From: Rhizobium laguerreae
GTDB taxonomy: Bacteria > Pseudomonadota > Alphaproteobacteria > Rhizobiales > Rhizobiaceae
Assembly: GCF_002008165.1 (NCBI RefSeq)
Contig: NZ_MRDM01000029.1
Coordinates: 451,702 to 515,701, forward strand
Direction of reading: 5' to 3'
DNA: 64,000 nt
This document shows positions 8,961 to 19,527 of this stretch, one piece after another. The translations under genes were made by a program, and so were the position numbers. The notes under the pieces were generated by a model that made no database searches, was not told the origin of the DNA, and was given only the letters and a program-made list of their open reading frames with translations. Numbering within the stretch: the stretch's first letter is position 1; every line of letters begins with the position of its first letter.

Positions 8961-9101
8961 GTGCCTCTGAAAAACATTTTGGCCGCAGCAGCAATCGTCT
9001 TCATGACACTCTCAGGATGCGCAACTAGCGGATCGGACAACACAACCTATGCACAGCCGCAGGGGATAGGCCCAGTTCGCGGTGAGATAGGCGGTTACTA
9101 G
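8961..9101 (+). CDS. Small lipoprotein, 46 aa
   Basis: Starts at GTG (8961) after GGAG at 8951. The N-terminus has one Lys, a hydrophobic run and a lipobox, FMTLSGC, with the lipidated Cys at residue 20. The mature part is only 27 aa (ATSGSDNTTYAQPQ and onward). Such entericidin-like or orphan small lipoproteins are common in rhizobia. Function unknown; localisation to the inner or outer membrane is inferred from the lipobox only. Confidence 0.65.
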   Translation: MPLKNILAAAAIVFMTLSGCATSGSDNTTYAQPQGIGPVRGEIGGY

Positions 9102-9138
9102 CCCATCGACAGTGTTTCGACCGCTTTAGAAACACAGC

Positions 9139-9297
9139 CTGGCTGTTTACGACGAACCAACCTCGGCGTTCGATCCCATGTCGGTCGCTGTCGCGGAGGA
9201 AGGCATGACGATGGTGACCCACGAAATGGGCTTTGCCCGCAAGGTCGCGCAACGCGTGGTGTTCATGGATGCCGGCGGCGAGATCCTGCGCCACTAG
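9139..9297 (+). pseudogene. Fragment of an amino-acid ABC transporter ATPase (GlnQ type)
   Basis: About 52 codons matching two separate parts of a polar amino-acid ABC ATPase: Walker B (YDEPTSAFDP), then, after an internal deletion of roughly 15 residues, the H-loop region (EEGMTMVTHEMGFARKVAQ) and the following strand (RVVFMDAGGEI). It lacks Walker A and the signature motif and has no start, so it cannot be functional. An in-frame stop precedes it at 9127. Confidence 0.8.
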
Positions 9298-9461
9298 TTC
9301 CGCCCGTTACGTGACTCGGTCACGGCTCCGACGCGACCTCACCGCGTTTACCACCCACGGATCGCAGGTGCTGCATCGCGTTGGCAGATCGGGTGTTCAT
9401 GCTGTTGTTGTGACATCGGGTCAGGCCAAAAGCATCACAGTCTCGATGAGGGATATCTGGA

Positions 9462-10067
9462 ATGTCGATCTTGCTGAGAAGTTTGTCGTCCCTGTTGGTT
9501 GGACTAACATTGGCGGCGCCCGCCTCTGGCAATTGCTTGAGCGCAAAAGAAACCAAACAGGGCGTGCTGCTTACCAGAGAAGTGCCTTTCTTTTCCGCGT
9601 TCTACAAGCCGGACGGTCCGGGTCTCACCGAACAACGGCTGATGGAGCGTAACCGTTCACTGCAGCCGGTGTCGGCTGTATATTTGCACCCCTTGCTCGT
9701 CGAAAAGAGAGTTAGTGCCAGCGGGACGCATGAGCTGAAATACGCGAATGCGATTGCGTTAGACGATCTACCACAGAAGAAGAACTGGCAATCCGAGACT
9801 AAGCTTTTCATCAATGGCCAAAAATCCGTTTCGGGCGTTACTATTATTAGGTTCGACGGCTGGGGAGAAGAAGCTATCGCGTCTTGTTCCTACAAAGTTT
9901 GGGCCGTCAACAGCCGTCTCGAACTGACGGGATTGCCTCCGATTATTTTTGAACAATACTATTCCCCCGAGCTTCGTCTCGTTCTTCGTTCGGTAAGGCT
10001 AGGCCCCTCCAACCAGCCGTTGAGCGAGGTTCGATTTGATCGGTTCCAAATTGGCTGGGGCAACTGA
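9462..10067 (+). CDS. Secreted hypothetical protein, 201 aa
   Basis: An N-terminal signal peptide is visible (MSILLRSLSSLLVGLTLAAP, cleavage probably near residues 20-23), so the product is likely periplasmic. The mature part has alternating strands and no motif I recognise. GC content is lower than in the surrounding operons, consistent with acquired DNA. It lies alone; no terminator was seen downstream. Confidence 0.65.
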   Translation: MSILLRSLSSLLVGLTLAAPASGNCLSAKETKQGVLLTREVPFFSAFYKPDGPGLTEQRLMERNRSLQPVSAVYLHPLLVEKRVSASGTHELKYANAIALDDLPQKKNWQSETKLFINGQKSVSGVTIIRFDGWGEEAIASCSYKVWAVNSRLELTGLPPIIFEQYYSPELRLVLRSVRLGPSNQPLSEVRFDRFQIGWGN

Positions 10068-10249
10068 TTGATCGTGAGGTCAGACTGCCAGTACGAAAGC
10101 AGCTTCGCATCAATTTCATGAATGCTGAGCGACCGCCTCCGGCCGTGCCAATAACGTGCGATATCGGTGATGGCATCGCGAGACGGTTGGATCGTCGTTG
10201 TTCCAGACAACGAACCCGCTAAAGTTGCTTCACGAGGGTCCGGCAGTTG

Positions 10250-10423
10250 CTAAGGTCTGTCGACAGGCTCGCCGTTTGGGTTGGGCACCGGTGCCTCCCT
10301 CGTATCTCGAGCCGGGGGTTTGTGATCGTCAGTCTCTGGTAGCGCTTCCTTACGGTCAGGGCGATTGACAGGCTGCTCTTTAAGATTGCCCCCCTGTGAT
10401 GGGGCATTATTCTTTTTGGACAT
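10250..10423 (-). CDS. Small polar protein, 57 aa
   Basis: Starts MSKKNNAPSQGG behind a good ribosome binding site (GGAGGAGCTGACC). It is a highly charged, Pro/Asn/Asp-rich and probably disordered peptide. Short proteins of this style recur in Rhizobiaceae. No function can be assigned. Confidence 0.5.
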   Translation of the reverse strand: MSKKNNAPSQGGNLKEQPVNRPDRKEALPETDDHKPPARDTREAPVPNPNGEPVDRP

Positions 10424-11043
10424 GGTCAGCTCCTCCATTCAACGGTACGAACAGACTGGCGAGATCAAAAGTTCCGAGGCAGCCAGACTGCCGTCGTCAG
10501 AGCATATATCCATCTGCAGCATAGCTATCGACCATTCGCAGGGATGACGCTTGATAAGCGGCGCCCGAGGCAAGGGGGATGCACGCGGGTCAGCGCCAGT
10601 ACGTGACGTCAGCGCCGGCGGCAAACGGCGGCCCCTACCGTAGATGCGCAGTGTGGAATCGGATTTCTATTCAGGTGTGGCTCTCGATCAGCACGGAGCT
10701 TCCAAAGGAGCTGCGTCGCATCACCAAGCTACAACCGCAACGACTCTAGTCGCGCTTCGAACCTCCGTCAGTGCCTCGGAACCGCCAGACACCGCCTGAA
10801 TGAGCGGACTAGCCGGACTGGGTGGCAGCAAAGTCGAGCCGCCCATTTGAAGGTTCTGCCCGACGACGAACGGCGGCTTCGGAGCAGTGCCGCGTCTCTG
10901 CGCTGGAAGGTCGTCGTGCGAGGAATTGGAAGCCGGGTAGATCGACGGGTGATCATTATCCACCCGATGACGACCTGGACAAGCTGAGGCATTCTCATTT
11001 CCAGGTTTTCCGCTATCATCCACAGGTCACGGGAGTAGGCGTC
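10424..11043. other. Intergenic stretch, no gene recognised
   Basis: About 620 bp. Open frames on both strands here are Arg/Ser/Pro-rich shadows without start signals. No repeat or hairpin of note was found. Confidence 0.45.
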
Positions 11044-11271
11044 ATGATTGCAGCGAGTTTGGTTCCGGATGCATTTTACTGGGCGAAGTCCTCGAAATAT
11101 TTCGACGGACGACCGACGATCGTTCGGGTCTCCACGGTCTTCGGGAAGGATTCTGACTATTGGACGCTGGCGCTCCTGGGAACCGATCAGCACGCTATGC
11201 CCGCAGACTTCGAGATCATCGCTCTGGTGGAGCTCCCAGAAGAATACCCTCTCCGGCAAGCCGCCGAGTGA
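11044..11271 (+). CDS. Hypothetical protein, 75 aa
   Basis: The ATG at 11044 follows GGGAGTAGGCGTC, an acceptable RBS. The protein (MIAASLVPDAFYWAKSSKYF and onward, ending in a PEEYPLRQAAE tail) has normal composition, and codon use is better than in the frame extension upstream to 10822. No recognised domain. Confidence 0.5.
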   Translation: MIAASLVPDAFYWAKSSKYFDGRPTIVRVSTVFGKDSDYWTLALLGTDQHAMPADFEIIALVELPEEYPLRQAAE

Positions 11272-11924
11272 ACCGTTCACCGGGCAAGCGAACGAGGGGC
11301 CTGACAGAGGGCACCCTTTTTGTCGGGCGTTCATACCGACAATCGCTTTTCCTTTAATCGAAACACAACGACCAACCCTTCGGGGTCCAGTCGTAGCAGA
11401 TCGAACCGTCTAACTGACCGGTGACTGCCCGATGGAGAAGTTTGCTGCCATAACCCATCGGAACTTGCGGGAAGTTCGACGATGGGGCCGACCCAGTTTG
11501 AGCCCTGAAGACGCAGCCAACCTTGTTGGAGACGACACCGATGTCGTTTGAGGGGACACTTGCCGCCCTGGCTAACGGGCAAATAAAAAAGGCCGGGGCG
11601 AAATCGCACCGACCTTTCCAACATCGCTCTCACACCAGTGCCAGTACATCCGTGGTCAAAAGCAGATAAGCGACTTCGGCAGTCGCGAACGCTCGCGTGG
11701 AGCACTCACCAGCAACGCCGATGACCGTTAGATAGCGTCGGACTGTGTTTAATTCAAGTCGCCCGGCAAGAACTCCGCCAATCCGACGTATCGCCATCTC
11801 GCCTGCGCAACAGCCGATGGCCTGCCGGCACCTTAATCGAAAAAGCGCCCCACCCCACACGCGCAAAAAGCCCCGCGGTTGTTGCGACCGCGGGGCTTCT
11901 TGACGCCTCACCCGGGAGAGGGGA
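11272..11924. other. Intergenic region with a possible truncated HTH gene and a terminator
   Basis: Some 650 bp before the convergent end of the alpha-galactoside operon. A 39-codon frame at 11432-11551 contains RNLREVRRWGRPSLSPEDAA, which resembles the start of an XRE helix-turn-helix (RxxRxxRGLSQEDLA) cut short; this is weak evidence. An imperfect hairpin (AAAGGCCGG ... CCGACCTTT) lies near 11588-11617. The clear terminator is listed separately. Confidence 0.35.
11865..11900 (-). terminator. Rho-independent terminator of the alpha-galactoside operon
   Basis: Perfect 12-bp stem: AAGCCCCGCGGT (11868-11879), 7-base loop, ACCGCGGGGCTT (11887-11898). Read on the minus strand it is followed by a short T-run (TTTTTGCG). 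It sits 25 bp past the last gene of the operon. Confidence 0.85.
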
Positions 11925-13295
11925 TCAGGCGGCTTGGACTTTGCGGGTCGTGCGTGCCCATTCGGGCAGCCAGTCGCCGTGGGTGGCGAGCAGGTCGTCG
12001 ACCAGCGACCAGATCTGGTCGAGGTCGAGTTCGGCTGCCGTATGCGGGTCCATCATCGCCGCGTGATAAATGTGCTCGCGATTTTCCGTCATCAGCGCCT
12101 GCACCGTCAGTTCCTGGACGTTGATATTGGTGCGGATCAGCGCGGTCAGTTGCGGCGGCAGGTCGCCAATGAAGGTCGGCTGGATGCCGGAGGCATCGAC
12201 GAGGCAAGGGACTTCGGCGGCGCAATTGGCAGGCAGCGAAGTGATGCAGCCATTGTTGCGGACATTGCCGTAGATCACCGAGGGTTCGCCGGTCCAGACC
12301 GAGTTGATGATCGAGGAGGCATATTCCTTCGACGGCGCGACTTCGATCTTGTCGGCCGAACGATAGGCCTCTGCCTGGCCTTTCCAGCGTTCGATCTGCT
12401 CGATGCAGCGTTTCGGATATTCGTCGAGCGGAATGCCGAATTTCTCGATGAGGTCCTCGCGGCCCTCCTTGATGAAATAGGGCGTGTATTCGGCGAAATG
12501 CTCAGAGCTTTCGGTGACGAAATAGCCGAGCCGCGTCAGCATCTCGTAGCGCACCTTGTTCGGGCAGCGCGGGTTCCAGCCGGGCTTCGGCGCCCTGCCC
12601 TCGCGGTAGCCGCGCACGAGATCGGGATAAAGGTCGCGGTAGGAACCGTCAGCCTGGCGATGCTCGAACTTGAGATAGAAGGCCATGTGGTTGATGCCGG
12701 CCGCACGGTAACGGATCTCCTCGTAGGGGATGTCGAGATCATGGGCCAGTTCCATCGCCGTGCCCTGGACCGAATGGCAAAGGCCGACCTGGCGGATGGT
12801 CGGATATTTCTCCGATATCGCCCAGGTGTTGATCGCCATCGGGTTGACATATTGCAGCATGATCGCCTCGGGGCAGACGGCGAGCATGTCCTCGCAGACC
12901 TTCCAGAGATGCGGCACGGTGCGAAGCCCGCGCATGATGCCGCCGACGCCGAGCGTATCGGCGATCGTCTGGCGCAGCCCGTATTTCTTCGGCACCTCGA
13001 AATCGGTGACCGTGCAGGGCTCATAGCCGCCGATCTGGAAGGCGACGACGACGAAATCGGCGCCTGCAAGCGCCTTGCGCTGGTCGGAATAGGTCTCGGC
13101 CTTCGCTTTCACGCCGAGCGTCGAGATCAGCTTGTTGACGACGACGGCGCTTTCCTCCAGCCGCTGCGGATTGAGATCCATCAGCGCGATCGTCGCGCCT
13201 GACAGCGCGGGCCGCTGCAGCACGTCGCCGACGATGTTCTTCATGAAGACGGTGGAGCCTGCTCCGATGAAAGTGATTTTGGGATTTCCTGCCAT
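11925..13295 (-). CDS. GH4 alpha-galactosidase/alpha-glucosidase (distal copy)
   Basis: NAD- and metal-dependent family 4 glycosidase, 456 aa. The Rossmann motif ITFIGAGSTVF is at the N-terminus. The family NPM segment (LQYVNPMAINTWA), the metal-site Cys-His (VGLCHSVQGTAMELA) and RAAGINHMAF follow in order. GH4 enzymes oxidise C3 of the sugar, eliminate the glycosidic oxygen and reduce the product again. The start is the ATG behind GGAGGCTATA, 22 bp after agpD. In S. meliloti the agp operon has two such genes (agaL1/agaL2); I do not assign a number. Cytoplasmic hydrolysis of imported alpha-galactosides is inferred from context. Confidence 0.88.
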   Translation of the reverse strand: MAGNPKITFIGAGSTVFMKNIVGDVLQRPALSGATIALMDLNPQRLEESAVVVNKLISTLGVKAKAETYSDQRKALAGADFVVVAFQIGGYEPCTVTDFEVPKKYGLRQTIADTLGVGGIMRGLRTVPHLWKVCEDMLAVCPEAIMLQYVNPMAINTWAISEKYPTIRQVGLCHSVQGTAMELAHDLDIPYEEIRYRAAGINHMAFYLKFEHRQADGSYRDLYPDLVRGYREGRAPKPGWNPRCPNKVRYEMLTRLGYFVTESSEHFAEYTPYFIKEGREDLIEKFGIPLDEYPKRCIEQIERWKGQAEAYRSADKIEVAPSKEYASSIINSVWTGEPSVIYGNVRNNGCITSLPANCAAEVPCLVDASGIQPTFIGDLPPQLTALIRTNINVQELTVQALMTENREHIYHAAMMDPHTAAELDLDQIWSLVDDLLATHGDWLPEWARTTRKVQAA

Positions 13296-13317
13296 TATAG
13301 CCTCCGGCATTCGATAA

Positions 13318-14985
<1,668 letters not shown>

Positions 14986-14995
14986 ATCAATCACC

Positions 14996-16129
14996 TCAAT
15001 AAGGATCGACCGCGTCGCGCAGTCCGTCGCCGAGCGCATTGAATGCGAAGACGGTGACGAGCACGAAGCCGACGGGAGCGAGAATCCAGGGATAGGAGCC
15101 GATCACCGAATAAGTCGCCGTATCCTGCAGCATCAGCCCCCAGGAGATCAGCGGCGGCTTAACCGCAAAGCCGAGGAAACCGAGGAAGGATTCCAGCAGC
15201 ACGACACTCGGTATATGCAGCGTCACCGCGACGATGACGTGGCTCATCACGTTCGGCAAGATGTGCTGGAAGATGATGCGTGTGTCGGTGGCGCCGACGG
15301 CCATGGCCGCCCGGACATAATCGATGCGGGCGAGCGCCAGTGTCTTGCCGCGCACCTCGCGCGACATCTGCGCCCAGCCGAGCGCCGACATGACGACGAT
15401 GACGAAGGCGAGGAAGACATTGGTCGGCGCCGTCACCGGGATCAGCGAGGTCAGCGCCAGATAGAGCGGCAATTGGGGGAAGGCCAGCACCAGCTCGACG
15501 AAACGCTGCAGCCAGACGTCGAAGGTGCCGCCGAAATAGCCCGATACCATGCCGACGGTGGTGCCGATGACGGTGACGATGAAGACCACCGTTAGGGCAA
15601 TCGTCAGCGAGATGCGCGAGCCGATGATGGCGCGCGACAGCACGTCGCGGCCGAACTTGTCGGTGCCGAGAAAATGCACCGGCTTTCCGTCGGTCGAGCC
15701 GAAGAAGTGACGGTTGGCGGGGATCAGGCCGAACAGCCGGTATTCGGCGCCCTTGACGAAGAAGCCGAGCAGCCGCGGATTGTCGTAGTCGATGCCGACG
15801 ATCGGCTGGAAGGTGACCGGATCAAGCTCTTCGGAATCCGACAGCGCATAGACGCGCGGCTGGAAGACGAAATTGCCGTCCTTGTCGTGGAAGCTCATCA
15901 CCTGTGGCGGCGCGAAGCCGACATCGGTCGCCTTCGGATCCATCGGCGCGAAGAAATCGGCAAAGATCGCCATGAGGAGCAGGAGCACGACGAGCACGAG
16001 CCCGGCCATGCCGGTCCAGGAGCGCCTCAGCCGGCGCCAGACAAGGGCGATATAGCTCTCATGCCCACGCGATGGCTTGGCCACGATGTCGGTCGTCGGC
16101 GGTGTTGCAGAAGAGTCGAAAGCAAGCAT
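14996..16129 (-). CDS. agpC: Alpha-galactoside ABC transporter permease AgpC
   Basis: DppC-like permease of 377 aa with the chosen start (MLAFDSS, ATG 6 bp after GGAGGAG). It has an N-terminal anchor helix near residue 40 and a long periplasmic insertion (about 65-165) including FLGTDKFGRDVLSR. The C-terminal permease core has the EAA-type loop RAAMAVGATDTRIIFQHILP. The insertion makes it about 80 aa longer than ordinary DppC, as in YejE-type permeases. It is separated from agpB by 1 bp. Confidence 0.87.
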   Translation of the reverse strand: MLAFDSSATPPTTDIVAKPSRGHESYIALVWRRLRRSWTGMAGLVLVVLLLLMAIFADFFAPMDPKATDVGFAPPQVMSFHDKDGNFVFQPRVYALSDSEELDPVTFQPIVGIDYDNPRLLGFFVKGAEYRLFGLIPANRHFFGSTDGKPVHFLGTDKFGRDVLSRAIIGSRISLTIALTVVFIVTVIGTTVGMVSGYFGGTFDVWLQRFVELVLAFPQLPLYLALTSLIPVTAPTNVFLAFVIVVMSALGWAQMSREVRGKTLALARIDYVRAAMAVGATDTRIIFQHILPNVMSHVIVAVTLHIPSVVLLESFLGFLGFAVKPPLISWGLMLQDTATYSVIGSYPWILAPVGFVLVTVFAFNALGDGLRDAVDPY

Positions 16130-16130
16130 C

Positions 16131-17138
16131 TCAGGCTCCTCCATATTGGCGGACACGCGGATCGAGCAAGGCGAGCAGCATGTCGGCGATGATGTTGCCG
16201 ACGATCAGCGTCGCCGACAGCACCATCATGAAGGTGGCGGTGACATAGACGTCGCCGACCGCCATCGAGCCGACGATCGCCGGACCGACGGTCGGCAGCG
16301 CGAAGATGATGGCGGTCTCGATCTCGCCGGTCAGCATGTAAGGCAGCACGACCCCCTGGTACATCACCAGCGGATGCAGCGCATTCGGCACCGCATGGCG
16401 CATCACCACCGCTCCGCCTGAAAGGCCCTTGGCCTTGGCCGTCTCGACATATTGGGCGTTCAGCGTATCGAGCAGATTGCCGCGCATGACGCGCATGTTG
16501 TAGGCGAGCCCGCCGAAGGTGGCGATCGCCACGACCGGCCAGACATGGTGGACGAGATCGACGAATTTCGCCCAGGACCAGGGCGCCCCGCCATATTGCG
16601 GCGAGAAGAAGCTGCCGATCTCGGTCACGTTGAGCTGAAAGACCAGGAGATAGACGATGATCAGCGCCATCAGGAAGCGCGGCACCGTCATGCCGAGGAA
16701 GGAAATTCCCGAAAGCAGGCTGTCGATCCAGCTGTACTGTCGCGTTGCCGCCCAGATGCCGAAGCCGATGCCAAGCACCGAGGCAAAGAGGTGGCAGACG
16801 AGCGCCAGAAGCAACGTTCGCGGCAGGCGTTCACCGACGACATCGGCGACCGGCTTGTTGTAGAACATGCTGTAACCGAAATCGCCGCGCGTCACAATTC
16901 CGCCGATCCAGTTGATGTACTGGACGACCAGCGGCTTATCGAGCCCGTGTTCGACGCGGTAAGCCTGCGCTTGCGCTTCGGCCTGGGCATAGGAGGCGCC
17001 CCCCTGGTTGATCAGCTGGGAGCGGATGTAATCGGCATAGTCGCCGGGCGGGGCCTGGATGATTGCGAAAGTCACCACGCTCAGGATGAAGAGAATGGGG
17101 ATCGCGGAGGCTATGCGCACGAGCAGGAATCGTAACAT
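16131..17138 (-). CDS. agpB: Alpha-galactoside ABC transporter permease AgpB
   Basis: DppB-like permease; 335 aa if translation starts at MLRFLLVRIASAIP, the conventional N-terminus of the family. A longer frame starts 63 bp upstream at 17201 but has no RBS there. GGAG lies 14 bp before the chosen ATG, a long spacing. It carries the ASYAQAEAQAQAYR periplasmic region and the EAA loop ETAKAKGLSGGAVVMRHAVP. Two hairpins lie between it and agpA. Confidence 0.87.
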   Translation of the reverse strand: MLRFLLVRIASAIPILFILSVVTFAIIQAPPGDYADYIRSQLINQGGASYAQAEAQAQAYRVEHGLDKPLVVQYINWIGGIVTRGDFGYSMFYNKPVADVVGERLPRTLLLALVCHLFASVLGIGFGIWAATRQYSWIDSLLSGISFLGMTVPRFLMALIIVYLLVFQLNVTEIGSFFSPQYGGAPWSWAKFVDLVHHVWPVVAIATFGGLAYNMRVMRGNLLDTLNAQYVETAKAKGLSGGAVVMRHAVPNALHPLVMYQGVVLPYMLTGEIETAIIFALPTVGPAIVGSMAVGDVYVTATFMMVLSATLIVGNIIADMLLALLDPRVRQYGGA

Positions 17139-17204
17139 CAGACGGTTCGCTTCTCCTTGCCGCCAGTCGCTCCTTGTCAGCGCGGCCGGCTCGTTGGTCA
17201 TATC

Positions 17205-17287
17205 GGGCCGCGCGCGGCACGCGCGGCCCGGAACTCACTTCAGCTGGGAGGGAGCTCTCCAGCGCGTCGCATCACATGCGACGCGCT
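17205..17287 (-). repeat. Two hairpins between agpA and agpB
   Basis: Hairpin 1: GGGCCGCGCG (17205-17214) pairs with CGCGCGGCCC (17220-17229). Hairpin 2: AGCGCGTCGCAT (17261-17272) pairs with ATGCGACGCGCT (17276-17287). Neither has a T-run. The second has the form of a common rhizobial intergenic palindrome. Hairpins behind a binding-protein gene typically stabilise its mRNA and lower expression of the permeases; that role is inferred here. Confidence 0.7.
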
Positions 17288-17315
17288 TTAACTCTTTGTT
17301 TCCGGGCATCATGCA

Positions 17316-19403
17316 TCAGTTGATCGGACCCTTCTCGCCGGGCTTGCCGGGCAGCTGTTCGGGGAACAGCTCGTATTTGCCCTGCTTGTCGGCGGCCACC
17401 CACATGCGTTCGCGGATCACCGAGTCTTCAGCCCAGTTGAACATCATGATCGGCGTGCCCTGCGGCACGTTCGAGAACCGCTTATTGATGATCAGCGCGC
17501 CCGGATACTCCGTCAGGCCCACAGTATTGACGTGCTCGGTCGAGATTTTCTGGTACTGCTTCATCAGGTCGACGCGCTCCTCGTTGCTCTGGCTCGTCCT
17601 GAACTTGTTGATGACGTCGATAAGCTCCTGTTCGAAGGGCATCAGATCGAGCTGGTCATCCTTGCCGGCGCGGTGGTGCCAGCTGGTGCGCGGACCGACA
17701 GGGGCGAGCTGCTCGGTGTTCTGCACCACCGACGACAGCTCCGTCGTGTTGCGCTGGATCAGCCAGTCGAAGCGGCCGGCATAGTGGGCGTCGTCACGCT
17801 TGGCCCCGTCGAGCGCATTGATGACGATCTTCAGGCCGAGCTTCTCCATCTGGCCGACGACACCTTCGGCAAGACTCTTGTCGGTCGTGTACTGATTGTT
17901 GATCAGCATGACGATTTCGACATCCTTGCCGCCTGCCGTGCCGGCCGGAAAGTTCACGACGCCGTTGCCGTCGGTGTCCTTGAGGCCGGCCTTGGCGAGT
18001 TCAGCCTTGGCGCCCTCGAGATCGAAAGGATAGTAGACGGTCGAGTTGCGGTCGTAGAAGCTGGTGCCGGAGGAGAGCCCGCCGGGATAGATCGCGGTGA
18101 ACGGTCCCTTGACCAGCGAGTCGCCGATCGCCTTGCGGTCGAGCGCCATGGTGACGGCCTTGCGGAAGTCCTCGTTGCGGTTCAGCTCACGGATCGCCTG
18201 ACCGCGCTCGTCCGGGTTGCCCCAGCCATTGGCGGAAAAGTTCATGCGAAGATTGTAGCCGATGAGGCGCGGACCGAAGGCAAGGCGGGCGGGCGCGGTT
18301 TCTTCCGCGGCACGCTTCAGCGAGGCGACGAAGTTTTCCGGCTGCTCGAGGTTCGAGATGTCGGCGGATCCGGCCACGGCCTGAACGTCGCGGTCGGCCC
18401 AGGTCGAGAGCTTGTAGTGCAGCTCGTTCAGATAAGGCAGCTGATTGCCCTTCTCGTCGACCTTCCAGTAATAGGGGTTGCGGCGCATGACGATGATGTC
18501 GTCGGAGCGATATTCCACCGGCACCCAGCCGCCCATGACCGGCATGTTCATGAACTCCGGCGGGAAGGCGTTCTTGAACTGGTCGTAGGTGTTCTTCGAA
18601 TATTTCGGATGCTTCGGCTTCAGGATATGTGACGGACCCGGGCAGAAGTTCGGGTAGGACATCGTGTAGAGATATTGTTTCGGAAAGGCCTCCTTGAAGG
18701 TCCATTCGACGGTGTAATCGTCGATCTTCTTCAGCGTCGTCCCGGTGCCGAAGGCTTCCGGCGAGGCGCCGCCGCCAAGCGGCGAGACGTTCGGGTCGAT
18801 CACTTCGTCTTCCCAGTAGAACATGATGTCGTCGGCGGTAAACGGCGCACCGTCCGACCACTTGGCGCCTTCGATCAGGTGCATGGTCAGCTTATGACCG
18901 TCTTCAGACCAATCCCAGCTCTTGGCGAGGTTGGGCAGCGGTTCGGTGTCGGACGCCTGCACCTGGAACAGCGGCGCGGTGCGCGTCAGGCATTCGGAAA
19001 GGCCGATATCGATGCCGCCCCAGCCCTGCGTCTGGCCGGCGCCATAGTTCCAGCCTTCCGGCCGGCCGCCGATGACGTGGCGCATCGTATCGCCGTAGAC
19101 GCCGATGCCGTCGGGCATATTGCCTGTTTTGAAGACCATGGGCTCCTTCGGCAGGCGATCCTTGACCGGCGGCAGCTTGCCGGAGGCGACGAAATTCTTC
19201 GTGACCCAGTCGGGCTCGTGATATTCGGGCAGCGCCTTGAACTCCAGGATGGAGTCGCGCGCGACATAGTTGATCTTGCCTTCGGCGGGGAAGTCGGCCG
19301 GTGCGGGTGGGATGGTTGGCTCGGAGGCATAGGCGTTCAGCGCCGCGGCTGAGACGCTAAGCGCCAGTCCGGCCAGAATGCCTGCGTTGCGGAAATTCAT
19401 CAT
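17316..19403 (-). CDS. agpA: Alpha-galactoside periplasmic binding protein AgpA
   Basis: Extracellular solute-binding protein family 5, 695 aa. A signal peptide ends near AALNAYASEP. The family 5 core is present (LAKSWDWSEDGHKLTMHL, GAKWSDGAPFTADDIMFYWE). At nearly 700 aa it is well above the roughly 530 aa of DppA/OppA, with an N-terminal extension of about 100 residues. In S. meliloti, AgpA belongs to this oligopeptide-binding-like family and is needed for melibiose and raffinose uptake. The start is the first of two Mets behind GAGGGAGAAACG. Confidence 0.88.
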   Translation of the reverse strand: MMNFRNAGILAGLALSVSAAALNAYASEPTIPPAPADFPAEGKINYVARDSILEFKALPEYHEPDWVTKNFVASGKLPPVKDRLPKEPMVFKTGNMPDGIGVYGDTMRHVIGGRPEGWNYGAGQTQGWGGIDIGLSECLTRTAPLFQVQASDTEPLPNLAKSWDWSEDGHKLTMHLIEGAKWSDGAPFTADDIMFYWEDEVIDPNVSPLGGGASPEAFGTGTTLKKIDDYTVEWTFKEAFPKQYLYTMSYPNFCPGPSHILKPKHPKYSKNTYDQFKNAFPPEFMNMPVMGGWVPVEYRSDDIIVMRRNPYYWKVDEKGNQLPYLNELHYKLSTWADRDVQAVAGSADISNLEQPENFVASLKRAAEETAPARLAFGPRLIGYNLRMNFSANGWGNPDERGQAIRELNRNEDFRKAVTMALDRKAIGDSLVKGPFTAIYPGGLSSGTSFYDRNSTVYYPFDLEGAKAELAKAGLKDTDGNGVVNFPAGTAGGKDVEIVMLINNQYTTDKSLAEGVVGQMEKLGLKIVINALDGAKRDDAHYAGRFDWLIQRNTTELSSVVQNTEQLAPVGPRTSWHHRAGKDDQLDLMPFEQELIDVINKFRTSQSNEERVDLMKQYQKISTEHVNTVGLTEYPGALIINKRFSNVPQGTPIMMFNWAEDSVIRERMWVAADKQGKYELFPEQLPGKPGEKGPIN

Positions 19404-19527
19404 CGTTTCTCCCTCTTGTTCCGGAGCGCGGATCACGCGGCTCCTTTTTCCTCGAACGACATGAAAGCGGGTTTGACGTCATGGATTTCCCTCCCGGAAA
19501 CCCATGACGACCCATCCTTCACAAATA

